DNA of 64,000 nucleotides from RH-AL1 sp965277355 (GCA_965277355.1 CBDICN010000002.1:2046001-2110000); one strand, 5' to 3'. Counted from the stretch's first letter, positions 7,247 to 17,069 are shown. Notes: generated by a model not told the origin, from the sequence alone. Numbers and translations are program-made.

Positions 7247-8728
7247 ATGACAAGCCGGATCATCGCCGTCGATCCATTCGACCTGGTCGTCTTCGGCGGC
7301 ACGGGGGATCTCGCCTACCGCAAATTGTACCCGTCGCTCTACCTGCGCGATCTCGACGGCCAGATCAGCGATCCGAGCCGCATCATTGGCATCAGCCGCA
7401 ATAATCTCGATGACGGCACCTTCCGGGCGTCGGTCGAGCGGGCGTTGGCGACATACATCCCCGCCGATCGCCTGAAGCCGGAGGCCTCGGCCCGCTTCAT
7501 CGATCGGCTGCGGTTCGTTCGACTCGACGCGCGTAGCGAAGCCGGTTGGGAGCCGCTCCGCGCGACGCTGGCCGACGGTCTCGACCGGGTGCGCGCCTTC
7601 TATCTCGCCACGGCTCCCGAGCTCTTCGAGCTCATCACCCACAAGCTCGCCGACCACAGGCTGGTGACGCCAAAGACCCGAGTGGTGCTGGAGAAGCCGC
7701 TCGGCAAGGACCTGCGCTCGGCACAGGAGATCAACGCGGCTGTCGGCGAGGTCCTCGAAGAGCGCCAGATCTACCGGATCGATCACTATCTCGGGAAGGA
7801 GACGGTGCAGAACCTGATGGCGTTGCGCTTCGCGAACCTTCTGTTCGAGCCGATCTGGAACAAGGCTCATGTCGATCACGTGCAGATCACGGTGGCGGAA
7901 ACGGTCGGCGTCGAGGGACGCGGCGGCTACTACGACACCGCGGGCGCCTTGCGCGACATGCTGCAAAACCACATCCTGCAGCTGCTCTGCCTGGTGGCGA
8001 TGGAACCGCCGTCCGCGATGGAAGCCGATGCTCTGCGCGACGAGAAGCTGAAGGTTTTGCGCGCGCTGAAGCCGATTGACGACACCAACGTCCGCGCGCT
8101 GACCGTGCGCGGCCAATATTCCGCCGGAGCGATCGACGGCAAGTCCGTTCCCGGCTATGTCGACGAACTGGACGGCAAGGCGAGTTCGACCGAAACCTTC
8201 GTGGCGTTGAAGGCCGAGGTCCAGACCTGGCGCTGGGCCGGTGTGCCGTTCTATCTGCGCACGGGCAAGCGCATGCCGACGCGCATGTCGGAGATCGTTA
8301 TCCGCTTCCGCGAGGTGCCGCTGTCGATCTTCGGCGCCGCCGGCGGCAGTCTCTCGCCCAACCAGCTGGTGATCCGCCTCCAGCCGGACGAGGGCGTGAA
8401 GCTCTACCTCATGATCAAGGACCCCGGACCCGGCGGCATGCGCTTCCGGGAAGAGTCGCTCAACCTGTCCTTCGCCGAAACCTTCAAGGGCCAGAACCCC
8501 GATGCCTACGAGCGCCTTCTGATGGACGTGATCCGCGGCAATCAGCAGCTTTTCATGAGACGCGACGAGGTCGAGGCGGCGTGGATGTGGGCGGACCCTA
8601 TTCTCGACGCCTGGTCGCGGCTGAGCCAGCCGCTGTCCGGCTACACGGCGGGCGGCTGGGGTCCCTCGGCGTCGGTCGCCCTGATCGAGCGCGATGGCCG
8701 CACGTGGCGCGAGGCGCCGACCCTCTGA
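7247..8728 (+). CDS. zwf: Glucose-6-phosphate 1-dehydrogenase
   Basis: A 493-residue enzyme that makes 6-phosphogluconolactone and NADPH at the entry to the pentose phosphate and Entner-Doudoroff routes. The N-terminal nucleotide site is DLVVFGGTGDLAYRKL and the active-site signature is RIDHYLGKETVQNL near residues 176-189. I chose the ATG at 7247 because AGGGAG lies just upstream and it gives the normal N-terminus. No pgl or edd gene is adjacent. Confidence 0.96.
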   Translation: MTSRIIAVDPFDLVVFGGTGDLAYRKLYPSLYLRDLDGQISDPSRIIGISRNNLDDGTFRASVERALATYIPADRLKPEASARFIDRLRFVRLDARSEAGWEPLRATLADGLDRVRAFYLATAPELFELITHKLADHRLVTPKTRVVLEKPLGKDLRSAQEINAAVGEVLEERQIYRIDHYLGKETVQNLMALRFANLLFEPIWNKAHVDHVQITVAETVGVEGRGGYYDTAGALRDMLQNHILQLLCLVAMEPPSAMEADALRDEKLKVLRALKPIDDTNVRALTVRGQYSAGAIDGKSVPGYVDELDGKASSTETFVALKAEVQTWRWAGVPFYLRTGKRMPTRMSEIVIRFREVPLSIFGAAGGSLSPNQLVIRLQPDEGVKLYLMIKDPGPGGMRFREESLNLSFAETFKGQNPDAYERLLMDVIRGNQQLFMRRDEVEAAWMWADPILDAWSRLSQPLSGYTAGGWGPSASVALIERDGRTWREAPTL

Positions 8729-8773
8729 TCCGAGCCAAGGCAAAGAAAAAGCCAATTGCACGCTATCGAACGA

Positions 8774-9457
8774 TTAACGCGGTGCGGCCGGTCGCCGCCT
8801 GCCGAAGATCAGCCCGCCCGCATAGCGGTTTGCCATCACGACAAGCGTGACGGCTACGAAGTGGACGGCGAGATCGAGGATCGCGGCGTCGAAGGGATGG
8901 AAGAAGTTCAGCAGCGTCGCGGCAGCCGCGGCGACACCGAGCCCGGCCACCGCGCCGGTCAGCGACGGGTAGAGCGTGTAGCCCCGCCGCAGCATCAAGA
9001 CGATAAGGACCGAGAGCGGCAGCGACAGGCCGATGATGAACCTGAGGCATTGCATCGTCTCGGGCATCGTGGCATCGCCCGTCCCGCTGATCAGCCAGGT
9101 TCGGGCGCAGCCCATGCCGCTGGCTCCGATCCATAGAACGAGACCCGGCAGCGGCAGAACACTCCACAGCGGCGAGCGATCCGGCACGTCGAGCTGGAAT
9201 GCGGCATAGGCGGCGAAGACGGCGGTCAAGCTCGATCCGAGCACCGACAGCCACATGTCCGGCACCGCCATTAGCCGGTGCTCGACAGCCGGCATGTCGG
9301 CGAACCAGGCCAGCGCGAGGGCGAGCGCGAGAACGACGGCAAGCCAGCCGAGTGCGCGGACGAGCGGCGCCCCGATGCGCCTTACGGGGCGAAGGTCGTC
9401 GACGAGATCGGCGACAAGGCGCGCATGGTGCGGGTCGTCGCGGGAGACATCAGACAT
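8774..9457 (-). CDS. nrsF: NrsF-family (DUF1109) anti-sigma factor, membrane protein
   Basis: A 227-residue protein with a short cytoplasmic N-terminus and about six hydrophobic segments (near residues 36-53, 67-90, 96-113, 137-156, 165-186 and 194-212), the pattern of DUF1109/NrsF. Two Cys residues in MGCARTW and MQCLRF match the cysteines that Caulobacter NrsF uses to sense stress. Its start overlaps the end of the sigma-factor gene by 8 bp, so the two are translationally coupled. It should hold the sigma factor at the membrane until a signal releases it. Confidence 0.85.
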   Translation of the reverse strand: MSDVSRDDPHHARLVADLVDDLRPVRRIGAPLVRALGWLAVVLALALALAWFADMPAVEHRLMAVPDMWLSVLGSSLTAVFAAYAAFQLDVPDRSPLWSVLPLPGLVLWIGASGMGCARTWLISGTGDATMPETMQCLRFIIGLSLPLSVLIVLMLRRGYTLYPSLTGAVAGLGVAAAAATLLNFFHPFDAAILDLAVHFVAVTLVVMANRYAGGLIFGRRRPAAPR

Positions 9458-10157
9458 CGTGCTGGTCTCCTTCTGATCCGCGCTCGACGGCTTGCGCTCG
9501 TGCCGCTACGGCTGGAGCGGCCGCCGCCATTATCCCGTCCTTCGGCGCGAGCCGCTGCCGCAGGGCCTTCAAGGCCCGATGCAGGTTGACCTTCAGAGCG
9601 CCGGTGGTCTTGCCAGTCGCGAGGGAGGCCTCCGCCAAGGACTGCTCGCGGATCGCCAAATGATCGACGGCCTCGCGCTGGCCGGCCGACAGCCCGGCGA
9701 TCGCCGCCTTCAGATCCCTGGCCCGCTCGACGTCCTCCCAGCCACGTGCCGCATTCGCCTCGGGATCGGCATGCTGTTCGTAGGCCAGCGGGGCGCTGAC
9801 CTCGCGGCGGTCGCTGCGTCCCGTCCGACGCAGCGCGTCGACGGCGCGGCGCTGCGAGATGACGCTCAACCAGGCCGCGAAGGAGCGGGATGGATCGTAG
9901 GTGTGGCGCGCATTGTGCACGGTCAGCAGCGTGTCCTGCACGACGTCCTCGATCCTGTCGCCGACCACGCCGGCGCGCCGGGCCGCGCGCCGGATGATCG
10001 GCTCGCAGTCGCGAAGCAAGGTGGCGTAGGCGCGTTTGTCTCCGGCCTGGGACGCGCGCATGAGCTCCGCCAAGCGAAGGTCAAGCTGATCGGCCTCTCT
10101 GGTCTGGGCGCCTCGAGCCATGACGCCTTTGTGGGCGAACTCGCTAGCCCTGTCCAC
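9450..10157 (-). CDS. RNA polymerase sigma factor, ECF type (SigF-like)
   Basis: Sigma region 2 is visible as GDKRAYATLLRDCEPIIRR and DRIEDVVQDTLLTVH, with the core-binding DxxQ motif. Region 4 is AIAGLSAGQREAVDHLAI followed by the helix-turn-helix SLAEASLATGKTTGALKVNLHRA. The 235-residue form starts at 10157; an ATG at 10121 (MARGAQTREA) is an equally possible start. Pairing with a DUF1109 anti-sigma gene is the arrangement of Caulobacter sigF-nrsF. The regulon is unknown. Confidence 0.88.
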   Translation of the reverse strand: MDRASEFAHKGVMARGAQTREADQLDLRLAELMRASQAGDKRAYATLLRDCEPIIRRAARRAGVVGDRIEDVVQDTLLTVHNARHTYDPSRSFAAWLSVISQRRAVDALRRTGRSDRREVSAPLAYEQHADPEANAARGWEDVERARDLKAAIAGLSAGQREAVDHLAIREQSLAEASLATGKTTGALKVNLHRALKALRQRLAPKDGIMAAAAPAVAARAQAVERGSEGDQHDV

Positions 10158-10340
10158 CTCATGGGTCGCCGGGGTTAAGCATCGAGGAAGACGACGAGCG
10201 TAGGGTCACGCGGCCGCGCTCGTTGTTGAAGCGGGAAGACCAAGCCTAAAGCTTCGCGCTCGCGGGCCGCCGGTTGCGCGGAGCCGCCGCTTACTCGTCG
10301 CGTGGTCTACCGCCTGTCGCCGTCGGTAGGGAGGTCGCGC

Positions 10341-11849
10341 GTGGACACGCAAGCTAATCTCGGCCTGATCGCCCTGGCGCGGTTCGGCTTCGGGCCGCGC
10401 GGCGACGGCGATGCCGCCGTGGCGGCAACCGACCCGCGCGGCTTCCTCGAGGCGGAACTCTCGCAGCCCGGCATCGCGCTGCTTTCGGGACCCATGCTGC
10501 CGCCGACCGCGAGCGCTTTGCAGCAATTCTATCGGGACCAGGAGCTGCGCAAGACCGAACGGGCGCAGGCGCTCGCCGCGCGCACCGAGGCCGTGTCGCC
10601 GGCCAAGGCGGCGATGACGTCAGGCTTCGTGATCGGCGCGCCGGCCCGGCCGGATCAAGACAAGACCATGACCGCGGCGGCCGCCGCCGCCGCAGCCCCC
10701 ACGGCGGCCGATGCCAAGCCGCCGGTGCGGCCGCCGACGCCCGAACAGATCATCTTTCGCGCCGAGTCGCTGGCACGCTTCCGCCGCGCGATCGAGGCGC
10801 GGGCCGGGATCGTCGAGCGGCTCGTCGCCTTCTGGTCGAACCATTTTTGCGTCTCCGCCGGGAAGGGGCCGATCGGGCGCGTCACCGCGGGCGCCTTCGA
10901 GCGCGAAGTCATCCGGCCGCACGTCCTTGGCCGGTTCTCCGACATGTTGCTTGCCGCCGAGAGCCATCCGGCCATGCTGCATTTCCTCGACAACGCCCGT
11001 TCGGTCGGGCCGAACTCGCCGGCCGGACAGCGCGGCAAGGCCGGCCTCAACGAGAATCTCGGGCGCGAGATCATGGAGCTGCACACGCTCGGCGTCGGCT
11101 CGGGCTACACCCAGGCCGACGTCGCCGCCTTGGCGGCCATCATCACCGGCTGGACCTTCGTCGGCCCGAAAGGTGCGATCGGAGAGCCCGGCACCTTCGC
11201 GTTCAACGCCAAGATGCACGAGCCGGGTCCGATCACCCTCCTCGGCAAGGTTTACCCCGAGGGGGGCATGGCGCAGGGCCAGGACGCGCTGCTCGACATC
11301 GCCGCCCGGCCGGAAACCGCCCGCTTCATCGCCGCCAAGCTCGTCCGCGCCTTCGTGGCCGACGTTCCGCCGAAGCCGCTCGTCGATCGCCTCGCCAACG
11401 TGTTCCATGCGACGCGCGGCGATCTGCGGGCGCTGACCCTGGCGCTGCTCGACGCGCCGGAGTCCTGGGAGCGCACGCCTCGGCGAATGCGTGATCCCTA
11501 CGAGATCATCATCGCCACCAACCGGCTGCTCGGCCATTTGCCGGAAGAACCGGGTCAGGTGCTCGGGCCTCTCGCCGCCCTCGGCATGCCGCTGTGGACG
11601 CCGCCCGGCCCGAACGGCTTCCCGACCACGACCGCCGCCTGGGCCTCGCCGGAGGGCATGAAGCTGCGGCTCGACTACAGCGCCGAGGTCGCCGCCCGTT
11701 TGAAGGACCCGCCCAACCCGAGCGACTTGCTCGAGACGATGTGTGGGGGCTCACCGTCGCAGGAGACCCGCGTCGCGATCGCGCGCGCGGACAGCCGCCA
11801 GCAGGGCCTCGCCCTGCTTCTGATGTCACCCGAAATGCAGCGGAGCTAG
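10341..11849 (+). CDS. DUF1800 domain protein
   Basis: A 502-residue protein that matches DUF1800: LGLIALARFGFGPRGDGD at the start, RARAGIVERLVAFWSNHFCVS, ENLGREIMELHTLGVGSGYTQADV and FHATRGDLRALTLALLDAPE. A GTG at 10341 is the chosen start, with GGGAGG 6-7 bp upstream. An Ala/Pro-rich linker (about residues 95-130) splits the N-terminal part. The function is unknown, but DUF1800 genes almost always precede a DUF1501 gene, as here (4 bp gap). Confidence 0.9.
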   Translation: MDTQANLGLIALARFGFGPRGDGDAAVAATDPRGFLEAELSQPGIALLSGPMLPPTASALQQFYRDQELRKTERAQALAARTEAVSPAKAAMTSGFVIGAPARPDQDKTMTAAAAAAAAPTAADAKPPVRPPTPEQIIFRAESLARFRRAIEARAGIVERLVAFWSNHFCVSAGKGPIGRVTAGAFEREVIRPHVLGRFSDMLLAAESHPAMLHFLDNARSVGPNSPAGQRGKAGLNENLGREIMELHTLGVGSGYTQADVAALAAIITGWTFVGPKGAIGEPGTFAFNAKMHEPGPITLLGKVYPEGGMAQGQDALLDIAARPETARFIAAKLVRAFVADVPPKPLVDRLANVFHATRGDLRALTLALLDAPESWERTPRRMRDPYEIIIATNRLLGHLPEEPGQVLGPLAALGMPLWTPPGPNGFPTTTAAWASPEGMKLRLDYSAEVAARLKDPPNPSDLLETMCGGSPSQETRVAIARADSRQQGLALLLMSPEMQRS

Positions 11850-11853
11850 ACCG

Positions 11854-13068
11854 ATGATCCCGCATCCCTCCCGTCGTGCGCTGCTCGCCACCGGTGGCGC
11901 GCTGTTCGGCTCGGCGTTCCTGCCACGCGTCGCCTCCGCCGCCGGCGCTCGCGACCCTCGCCTCGTGGTCATCGTCCTGCACGGCGCGCTTGACGGTCTC
12001 GCCGCCGTCGGGCCGATCGGCGATCCCGACTATCCTGCCCTGCACGGACCGTTGGCGATGCAGCTCGGCGGCCCGCATCCGGCGCTGCCGCTCGACGGCT
12101 TTTTCGCGCTCAATCCGGGCATGCCGAATTTTTGGCGCCTCTACAGGGCCAAGCAGGCGACGGTGGTTCACGCGACGGCGACCAACTATCGCGAGCGCTC
12201 GCATTTCGACGGCCAGGACGTGCTCGAGAGCGGAATGCCCGGTCCCGGCTTCGCCGAGTCCGGGTGGCTAAACAGGGCGGTCGCGGCGATCCCCCGCGGC
12301 GAGCGCGTGGCGCCCACGCAGGGCGTTGCGATCGGCGCCGCGACGCCGATCATCCTGCGCGGCGCCGCCCCGGTGGTCGGCTGGGCGCCGGAGGTCACGC
12401 CATCGGCCGGCGAGGAACTCGCCCGTCGCGTGATCGACCTCTACTCCCACACCGACCCGCTCCTCGCGCGGGCGATGCGCGACGGTCTCGACATCGACAA
12501 GCTCGCCGCTGCCGACATGGGCGACCGCAAGCCGCGCGGCGGCCCCGGCTCGCCGAGCCGCATGGAGCAGGCGGCGCAGGGCGCGGCGCGGCTGCTGGCC
12601 GCTCCCGACGGACCGCGTGTCGCGGCACTCGTCTTCGACGGCTGGGACACGCATGCCGGCGAGGGCGGGGCGAGCGGGCGCCTGATGCAGCTGCTCGGCG
12701 GCCTCGACAGCGCCTTCGCCGCCTTCGAGAAGGGTCTCGGCCCGGCATGGCGGGACACGGTGGTGATGGCGATTACGGAATTTGGGCGCACGGCGCACGT
12801 CAACGGCACCGCCGGCACGGATCATGGCACGGCGACGGTCGCCTTCTTTGTCGGCGGCGCGGTCCAGGGCGGACGCGTGATCGCCGACTGGCCCGGGCTC
12901 AAGACCGCGCAGCTTTACGAGGCGCGCGACCTGATGCCGACAACGGATCTGCGCGCCGTCGCAAAGGGCGTTCTCGCCGATCAGTTCGGTCTGTCGCCTG
13001 CCGTCCTCGGCCATGCCGTTTTCCCCGGCACCATGTCGATCAAGCCGGTGCAGGGATTGATAGCGTGA
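11854..13068 (+). CDS. DUF1501 family protein, Tat-exported
   Basis: A 404-residue protein with a twin-arginine leader (PSRRALLATGGALFGSAFLP, cleavage likely near VASAAG). The mature part has RLVVIVLHGALDGL, FDGWDTHAGEGG and TEFGRTAHVNGTAGTDHGTA, the metal-site-like segments of the DUF1501 branch of the alkaline-phosphatase/sulfatase fold. It forms a two-gene unit with the DUF1800 gene upstream. The substrate is unknown; its location is periplasmic. Confidence 0.9.
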   Translation: MIPHPSRRALLATGGALFGSAFLPRVASAAGARDPRLVVIVLHGALDGLAAVGPIGDPDYPALHGPLAMQLGGPHPALPLDGFFALNPGMPNFWRLYRAKQATVVHATATNYRERSHFDGQDVLESGMPGPGFAESGWLNRAVAAIPRGERVAPTQGVAIGAATPIILRGAAPVVGWAPEVTPSAGEELARRVIDLYSHTDPLLARAMRDGLDIDKLAAADMGDRKPRGGPGSPSRMEQAAQGAARLLAAPDGPRVAALVFDGWDTHAGEGGASGRLMQLLGGLDSAFAAFEKGLGPAWRDTVVMAITEFGRTAHVNGTAGTDHGTATVAFFVGGAVQGGRVIADWPGLKTAQLYEARDLMPTTDLRAVAKGVLADQFGLSPAVLGHAVFPGTMSIKPVQGLIA

Positions 13069-13080
13069 GCCGTTACGCGA

Positions 13081-13782
13081 TCAGTGCACGGGCTGGACCG
13101 AATAGACGATGTCGACGGCGCGGTTGTCCGACTTGCCGGACTGCTGCTCGATGAGAAACAGGTCGTCGCGCGTCAGCGAGAAGATGTAGAGCTGCACGTC
13201 GGTGGGTTTGCCGTCGAAGTTCGCGTCCTGGTAGTTCACGATCTTGTGCGGGATCTTGTTGCGGCTCGACGCGCCGGTCGGTGCCGCGCCGGGCGCGACG
13301 GTTGCGAGCGGGGCCGTGGTGCCGTCGATCGGCGCGAGCCCGCCCGGCATTTTCGCTGCCGGCATGCCGGAGAAGGTGAAACGATCGCCCGACGGCGCGG
13401 CCAAGGTCGGCAGGCTGCTCGGCGAGGGGGCTATGGCGGGGGCCGGCTTCTGGGCCTTCTCGACGGTCACTACGCCGGCGTCGGTCAGCGCCTGCTTGGC
13501 CTGCTTGGGCCACGCTTCGGCGGCCGCTTTGTTGTGCTTGAAGAGATTGGCGACGATCACCGAATTTTTTTCCGGCGACCGCAGCTCGAGGCCGACCGCC
13601 GTGTAGCTCACGCTCCAGTTATCGGGAACGTCGAGCGCGACCTCGGGATGATGTTCGGGAAACTTGACGATCTTGGCCTGCGCCGGACGGACCGCCGCCA
13701 CGAAACTCATGGCCGCTCCGCTCCATAGAGCCAGGCCCAAAATCCCGCCCGTCCCCGAATGTACTCCATCCCGAAATGCCAT
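13081..13782 (-). CDS. hypothetical secreted protein
   Basis: A 233-residue protein with a hydrophobic leader (GILGLALWSGAAMSFVAAV, cleavage likely after AQA). The mature part opens with IVKFPEHHPEVALDVPDNW and has a Pro/Ala-rich middle. I do not recognise a named domain, though the NWSVSYTAVGLELRSPEKNSVI region looks like a small periplasmic beta domain. The ATG at 13782 (MAFRDG) is preferred to the longer frame from 13836. It is convergent with the DUF1501 gene, with 12 bp between. Confidence 0.7.
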   Translation of the reverse strand: MAFRDGVHSGTGGILGLALWSGAAMSFVAAVRPAQAKIVKFPEHHPEVALDVPDNWSVSYTAVGLELRSPEKNSVIVANLFKHNKAAAEAWPKQAKQALTDAGVVTVEKAQKPAPAIAPSPSSLPTLAAPSGDRFTFSGMPAAKMPGGLAPIDGTTAPLATVAPGAAPTGASSRNKIPHKIVNYQDANFDGKPTDVQLYIFSLTRDDLFLIEQQSGKSDNRAVDIVYSVQPVH

Positions 13783-13878
13783 CGTCGTCCTGACCCTGCC
13801 CGCAGTTGGAAAATCGTGGAAGCGCGCTGTGGCCAAAACAAGTCGCGGAGCGGCCGCGCGGCTCGCCGGGAGTTCGGC

Positions 13879-14301
13879 TCAAAGGCTCTCGCGGAACGTC
13901 CATAGCCGGTTGGCGGAGAACGTCCACAGCATGACCAGAGCCGTCGTCACGAACTGGGCCGGCAGGTAGGGCAGGCGCCAGCGATCGACCATCTGCGCCA
14001 TGAACAGGAAGGTCAGGATGAACCCGACAAGAGCCACGAGGACGAAGCGCCAGACTGCTTCCCGGTGCGGTCGGTCGCTGACGAAGGTGTGATTGCGGTT
14101 CAGATTATAGGAAATCAGACCGCCGACGAGGTAGCCGCAGAGGGCCGCCTTGACCGGGGGCACCGCATAAAGCTGCACCAGAACGATCAGGATCGCGTAA
14201 TGGCAGGCTGTGGCCACGACACCGACGCCGGCATAGGCGGTGACTTGCCAAAGCAGCGGGGCGAAAGGTCCGCCCCGAAAGAAGCCTTGCGGAATCATCA
14301 A
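13879..14301 (-). CDS. GtrA family membrane protein
   Basis: A 140-residue protein with four membrane segments and family signs: YAGVGVVATACHYAILIVL, GYLVGGLISYNLNRNHTF, a basic loop, VALVGFILTFLFMAQMV, and ALVMLWTFSANRLWTF at the end. GtrA proteins are thought to help move polyprenyl-linked sugars across the inner membrane. No glycosyltransferase is adjacent. It is divergent from the DUF992 gene. Confidence 0.9.
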   Translation of the reverse strand: MMIPQGFFRGGPFAPLLWQVTAYAGVGVVATACHYAILIVLVQLYAVPPVKAALCGYLVGGLISYNLNRNHTFVSDRPHREAVWRFVLVALVGFILTFLFMAQMVDRWRLPYLPAQFVTTALVMLWTFSANRLWTFRESL

Positions 14302-14393
14302 AGGTTTGCCACCGAAATGCCTGCAATAAGCAGTGAAGAGGCGCGTCCCCGGCTTCTACGCCAATTGTGACGAGTTCCAAGGAGAGATCGATT

Positions 14394-14945
14394 ATGCGTT
14401 TCAACCTGAATACCAGCCGCACGGCGGCACTGGTCGCCGGCGCTGCGCTTGCCGCTGCCCTCGCGTGTTCGCCCGCTCGTGCCGAGACTGCCGGCACGCT
14501 CCAGTGCAACGTCGCCAGCGGCGTTGGCGTCATCATCGTCTCCCAGCGCCAAGTTTCCTGCGTCTACCGCTCGAACGTCGGGCCGACCCAGCTCTATCGC
14601 GGCACCATCAACCGCCTAGGTGTCGATATCGGCTCGCAGACCGCCGGCACGCTGACCTACGCCGTGGCCGCTCTCGGCAACCCGGCTCCCGGCTCGCTTT
14701 CCGGCGCCTATGTCGGTCCGGGCTTCGGCGTGACGGTCGGCAATGGTGGCGGTCTCAATGCGCTGGTCGGCGGAAATTCGATCAATCTGCAGCCGATCGC
14801 GGCGACCACGAGTACCGGCCTAAACGTCAACGCCGGTCTCGGCGCGCTCGATCTGCAGTACGTCGGCGAGGAGCGGGGGATGCATCGCGGCATGCGCCGC
14901 CATCATCGCCGCTTCGCGATGCACCATCGCAGCATGCGCGGCTAA
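14394..14945 (+). CDS. DUF992 family secreted protein
   Basis: A 183-residue protein with a signal peptide (cleavage probably ARA/ETAG near residue 31). The mature domain has TLQCNVASGVGVIIVSQRQVSCVY, YRGTINRLGVDIGSQ and GAYVGPGFGVTVG, matching DUF992, a small periplasmic family common in Rhizobiales. The C-terminus is odd: the last 22 residues or so are rich in His, Arg and Met (positions 14878-14942), which could bind metal. An AAGGAG site upstream supports the ATG at 14394. Confidence 0.85.
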   Translation: MRFNLNTSRTAALVAGAALAAALACSPARAETAGTLQCNVASGVGVIIVSQRQVSCVYRSNVGPTQLYRGTINRLGVDIGSQTAGTLTYAVAALGNPAPGSLSGAYVGPGFGVTVGNGGGLNALVGGNSINLQPIAATTSTGLNVNAGLGALDLQYVGEERGMHRGMRRHHRRFAMHHRSMRG

Positions 14946-15121
14946 GGCGAGCGCCGTCGGCACCGCCTCCTAGCAGGCGAGGACGAAGCCGCGTCCTCGC
15001 CGCAGCGGCCATCAGGCTGTTGCCCGAGCCTCCGCCTCCTCATATAGGTCCCTCAGGGTCGCTCGCGTCGTGAGCGGCCGTTCGACGCTCGATTAGCGTC
15101 GCCGCGACTCGTGAGTGGTCC

Positions 15122-16111
15122 ATGCTCGATCAGGTCACCGGCACGTCAGCTTCCGTCCGCCATGCCCCGATGGTCATCGTCGGATCGGGTCCGGCCGGCT
15201 ATACCGCGGCCGTGTATGCCGCGCGCGCGATGCTGAAGCCCATGCTCATCTCCGGGTTCGAGCCCGGTGGCCAGCTCATGATCACGACCGACGTCGAGAA
15301 CTACCCGGGCTTCGCCGATCCGATCCAGGGCCCATGGCTGATGGAGCAGATGCGCGCCCAGGCCGAGCATGTCGGGACCGACATGGTGTCGGACCACATC
15401 GTCGAGGCGGATCTTTCGCGCCGGCCGTTCCGCCTCCAGGGGGACAGCGGCACGACCTACACCGCCGACACGCTCGTCATCGCCACCGGCGCGAAGGCGA
15501 AATGGCTCAACATCCCGTCCGAGGAGATTTTCAAGGGCTACGGCGTGTCGGCCTGCGCGACCTGCGACGGCTTCTTCTATCGCGGCAAAAAGGTCATCGT
15601 GGTCGGCGGCGGCAACTCGGCGGTGGAAGAGGCGCTCTATCTCAGCCAGCTTGCAAGCCACGTGACGGTCGTCCATCGACGCGACGCCTTCAAGGCCGAG
15701 CGCATCCTGCAGGATCGCCTTTTCAAGACGGCAAACGTGGACATTGTCTGGGACCACGCCATCGACGAGATCCTCGGCAAGAGCGAGCCGCTCGGCGTCA
15801 CGCACGTCCGCCTGAAGAACACCAAGACCGGCGCGTTCCGCCACGTCGAGACGCATGGCGTCTTCGTCGCGATCGGGCATCATCCGGCAACCGACCTGTT
15901 CCAGGGTCAGGTCACGCTGAAGGCGAACGGCTACATCGAGACCGCGCCGAATTCGACGACGACGAGCGTGCCGGGCGTCTTCGCGGCCGGCGACGTGGCC
16001 GACGATGTCTGGCGCCAGGCCGTGACGGCTGCAGGCATGGGTTGCATGGCGGCGCTCGAAGCTGATCGCTGGCTCGCGCTCAAGATCGATACCCGCGCCG
16101 CCGCCGAGTAG
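15122..16111 (+). CDS. trxB: Thioredoxin-disulfide reductase
   Basis: A 329-residue flavoprotein that passes electrons from NADPH to thioredoxin. FAD-binding site VIVGSGPAGYTAAVYAARA, redox motif CATCDG with both Cys near residues 147-150, NADPH site VVGGGNSAVEEALYLS and C-terminal FAD segment GVFAAGDVADDVWRQAVTAAGMG are all present. It is followed 19 bp later by the LsrB-like regulator, an order known from Rhizobiales. Confidence 0.97.
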   Translation: MLDQVTGTSASVRHAPMVIVGSGPAGYTAAVYAARAMLKPMLISGFEPGGQLMITTDVENYPGFADPIQGPWLMEQMRAQAEHVGTDMVSDHIVEADLSRRPFRLQGDSGTTYTADTLVIATGAKAKWLNIPSEEIFKGYGVSACATCDGFFYRGKKVIVVGGGNSAVEEALYLSQLASHVTVVHRRDAFKAERILQDRLFKTANVDIVWDHAIDEILGKSEPLGVTHVRLKNTKTGAFRHVETHGVFVAIGHHPATDLFQGQVTLKANGYIETAPNSTTTSVPGVFAAGDVADDVWRQAVTAAGMGCMAALEADRWLALKIDTRAAAE

Positions 16112-16130
16112 CGGCAGACGAGGACGCACC

Positions 16131-17021
16131 GTGGACTGGGACAAGCTGCGCATTTTCCACGCGGCGGCGGAAGCCGGCTCGTTTACCCACGCAGGCGACG
16201 CGCTCAACCTCAGCCAGTCTGCCGTGAGCCGTCAGGTCGGCGCCCTTGAGAAGGACCTGCAGACGCCGCTGTTCCATCGCCATGCCCGCGGCCTGATGCT
16301 GACGGAGCAGGGCGAGGAGCTTTTCCGCACCGTTCAGGAAGTCATCACCAAGCTCGACGCGACGCGCTCGCTCCTGACCGACAGCCGCGAGCGCCCGAAG
16401 GGAGAACTTCGCATCACCACCAACCTGGGCTTCGGGACGGGGTGGCTGACGCCGCGCCTCAAGGAGTTTCTTGAGCGCTATCCCGATGTCAAGCTTCGGC
16501 TGTTGTTCACCGACGACGACCTGGACCTCGGCATGCGGGAGGCCGACTGCGCGATCCGCCTCCGGGAGCCGGAGCAGCCCGACCTGATCCGAAGGCGGCT
16601 GTTCTCGATCTCCTACCACGTCTATGCGTCGCCGACGTACATCGAAGCGCACGGCCAGCCGAAGACGCTGGAAGAGCTCGACGGCCACCGGCTGTTGAGC
16701 CTCAGCGTGGCTGCGGCGCGCCATCTCGATAACCTCAACGCGCACCTCTACATGGAGCGCGGGTCAAAGAACCCGCGTATCGCGGATCTCACCGTCAACA
16801 ACATACCCGCGCTGTTTCGCGCTGTGCTCGACGGCCTAGGCATCGCGACCTTGCCCGATTACCTGGTCGGCCCCGACACGCCGCTCGTCGTGCTCATGCC
16901 GCAGCTGACGACGCCGGAGCTCGAGGTCTACTTCGTCTACGCCGAGGAGATGAAGAACGTCGCCCGCGTCCAGGTCTTCCGCGACTTCATGGTCGACATG
17001 GCCCGCCGCTGGCGGCAGTAG
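16131..17021 (+). CDS. lsrB: LysR-family regulator, LsrB/VtlR type
   Basis: A 296-residue LysR protein. The N-terminal winged helix is WDKLRIFHAAAEAGSFTHAG followed by NLSQSAVSRQVGALEKDLQTPLFHRHARG. The effector domain contains ADCAIRLREPEQPDLIRRRLF, as in LsrB/VtlR proteins. Those proteins stand next to trxB in Rhizobium, Agrobacterium and Brucella relatives, where they control redox balance, surface polysaccharide and small-RNA genes. The start is a GTG at 16131. The symbol is given on family and context. Confidence 0.8.
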   Translation: MDWDKLRIFHAAAEAGSFTHAGDALNLSQSAVSRQVGALEKDLQTPLFHRHARGLMLTEQGEELFRTVQEVITKLDATRSLLTDSRERPKGELRITTNLGFGTGWLTPRLKEFLERYPDVKLRLLFTDDDLDLGMREADCAIRLREPEQPDLIRRRLFSISYHVYASPTYIEAHGQPKTLEELDGHRLLSLSVAAARHLDNLNAHLYMERGSKNPRIADLTVNNIPALFRAVLDGLGIATLPDYLVGPDTPLVVLMPQLTTPELEVYFVYAEEMKNVARVQVFRDFMVDMARRWRQ

Positions 17022-17069
17022 CCCTCCGGCGGCAACAGCCTCTCTTCCGAACTGACGCCGGCGCGGTCG

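Noticed and set aside
7106..8761. A 551-codon minus-strand frame
   Set aside because: It is antisense to zwf, whose catalytic motif is unambiguous.
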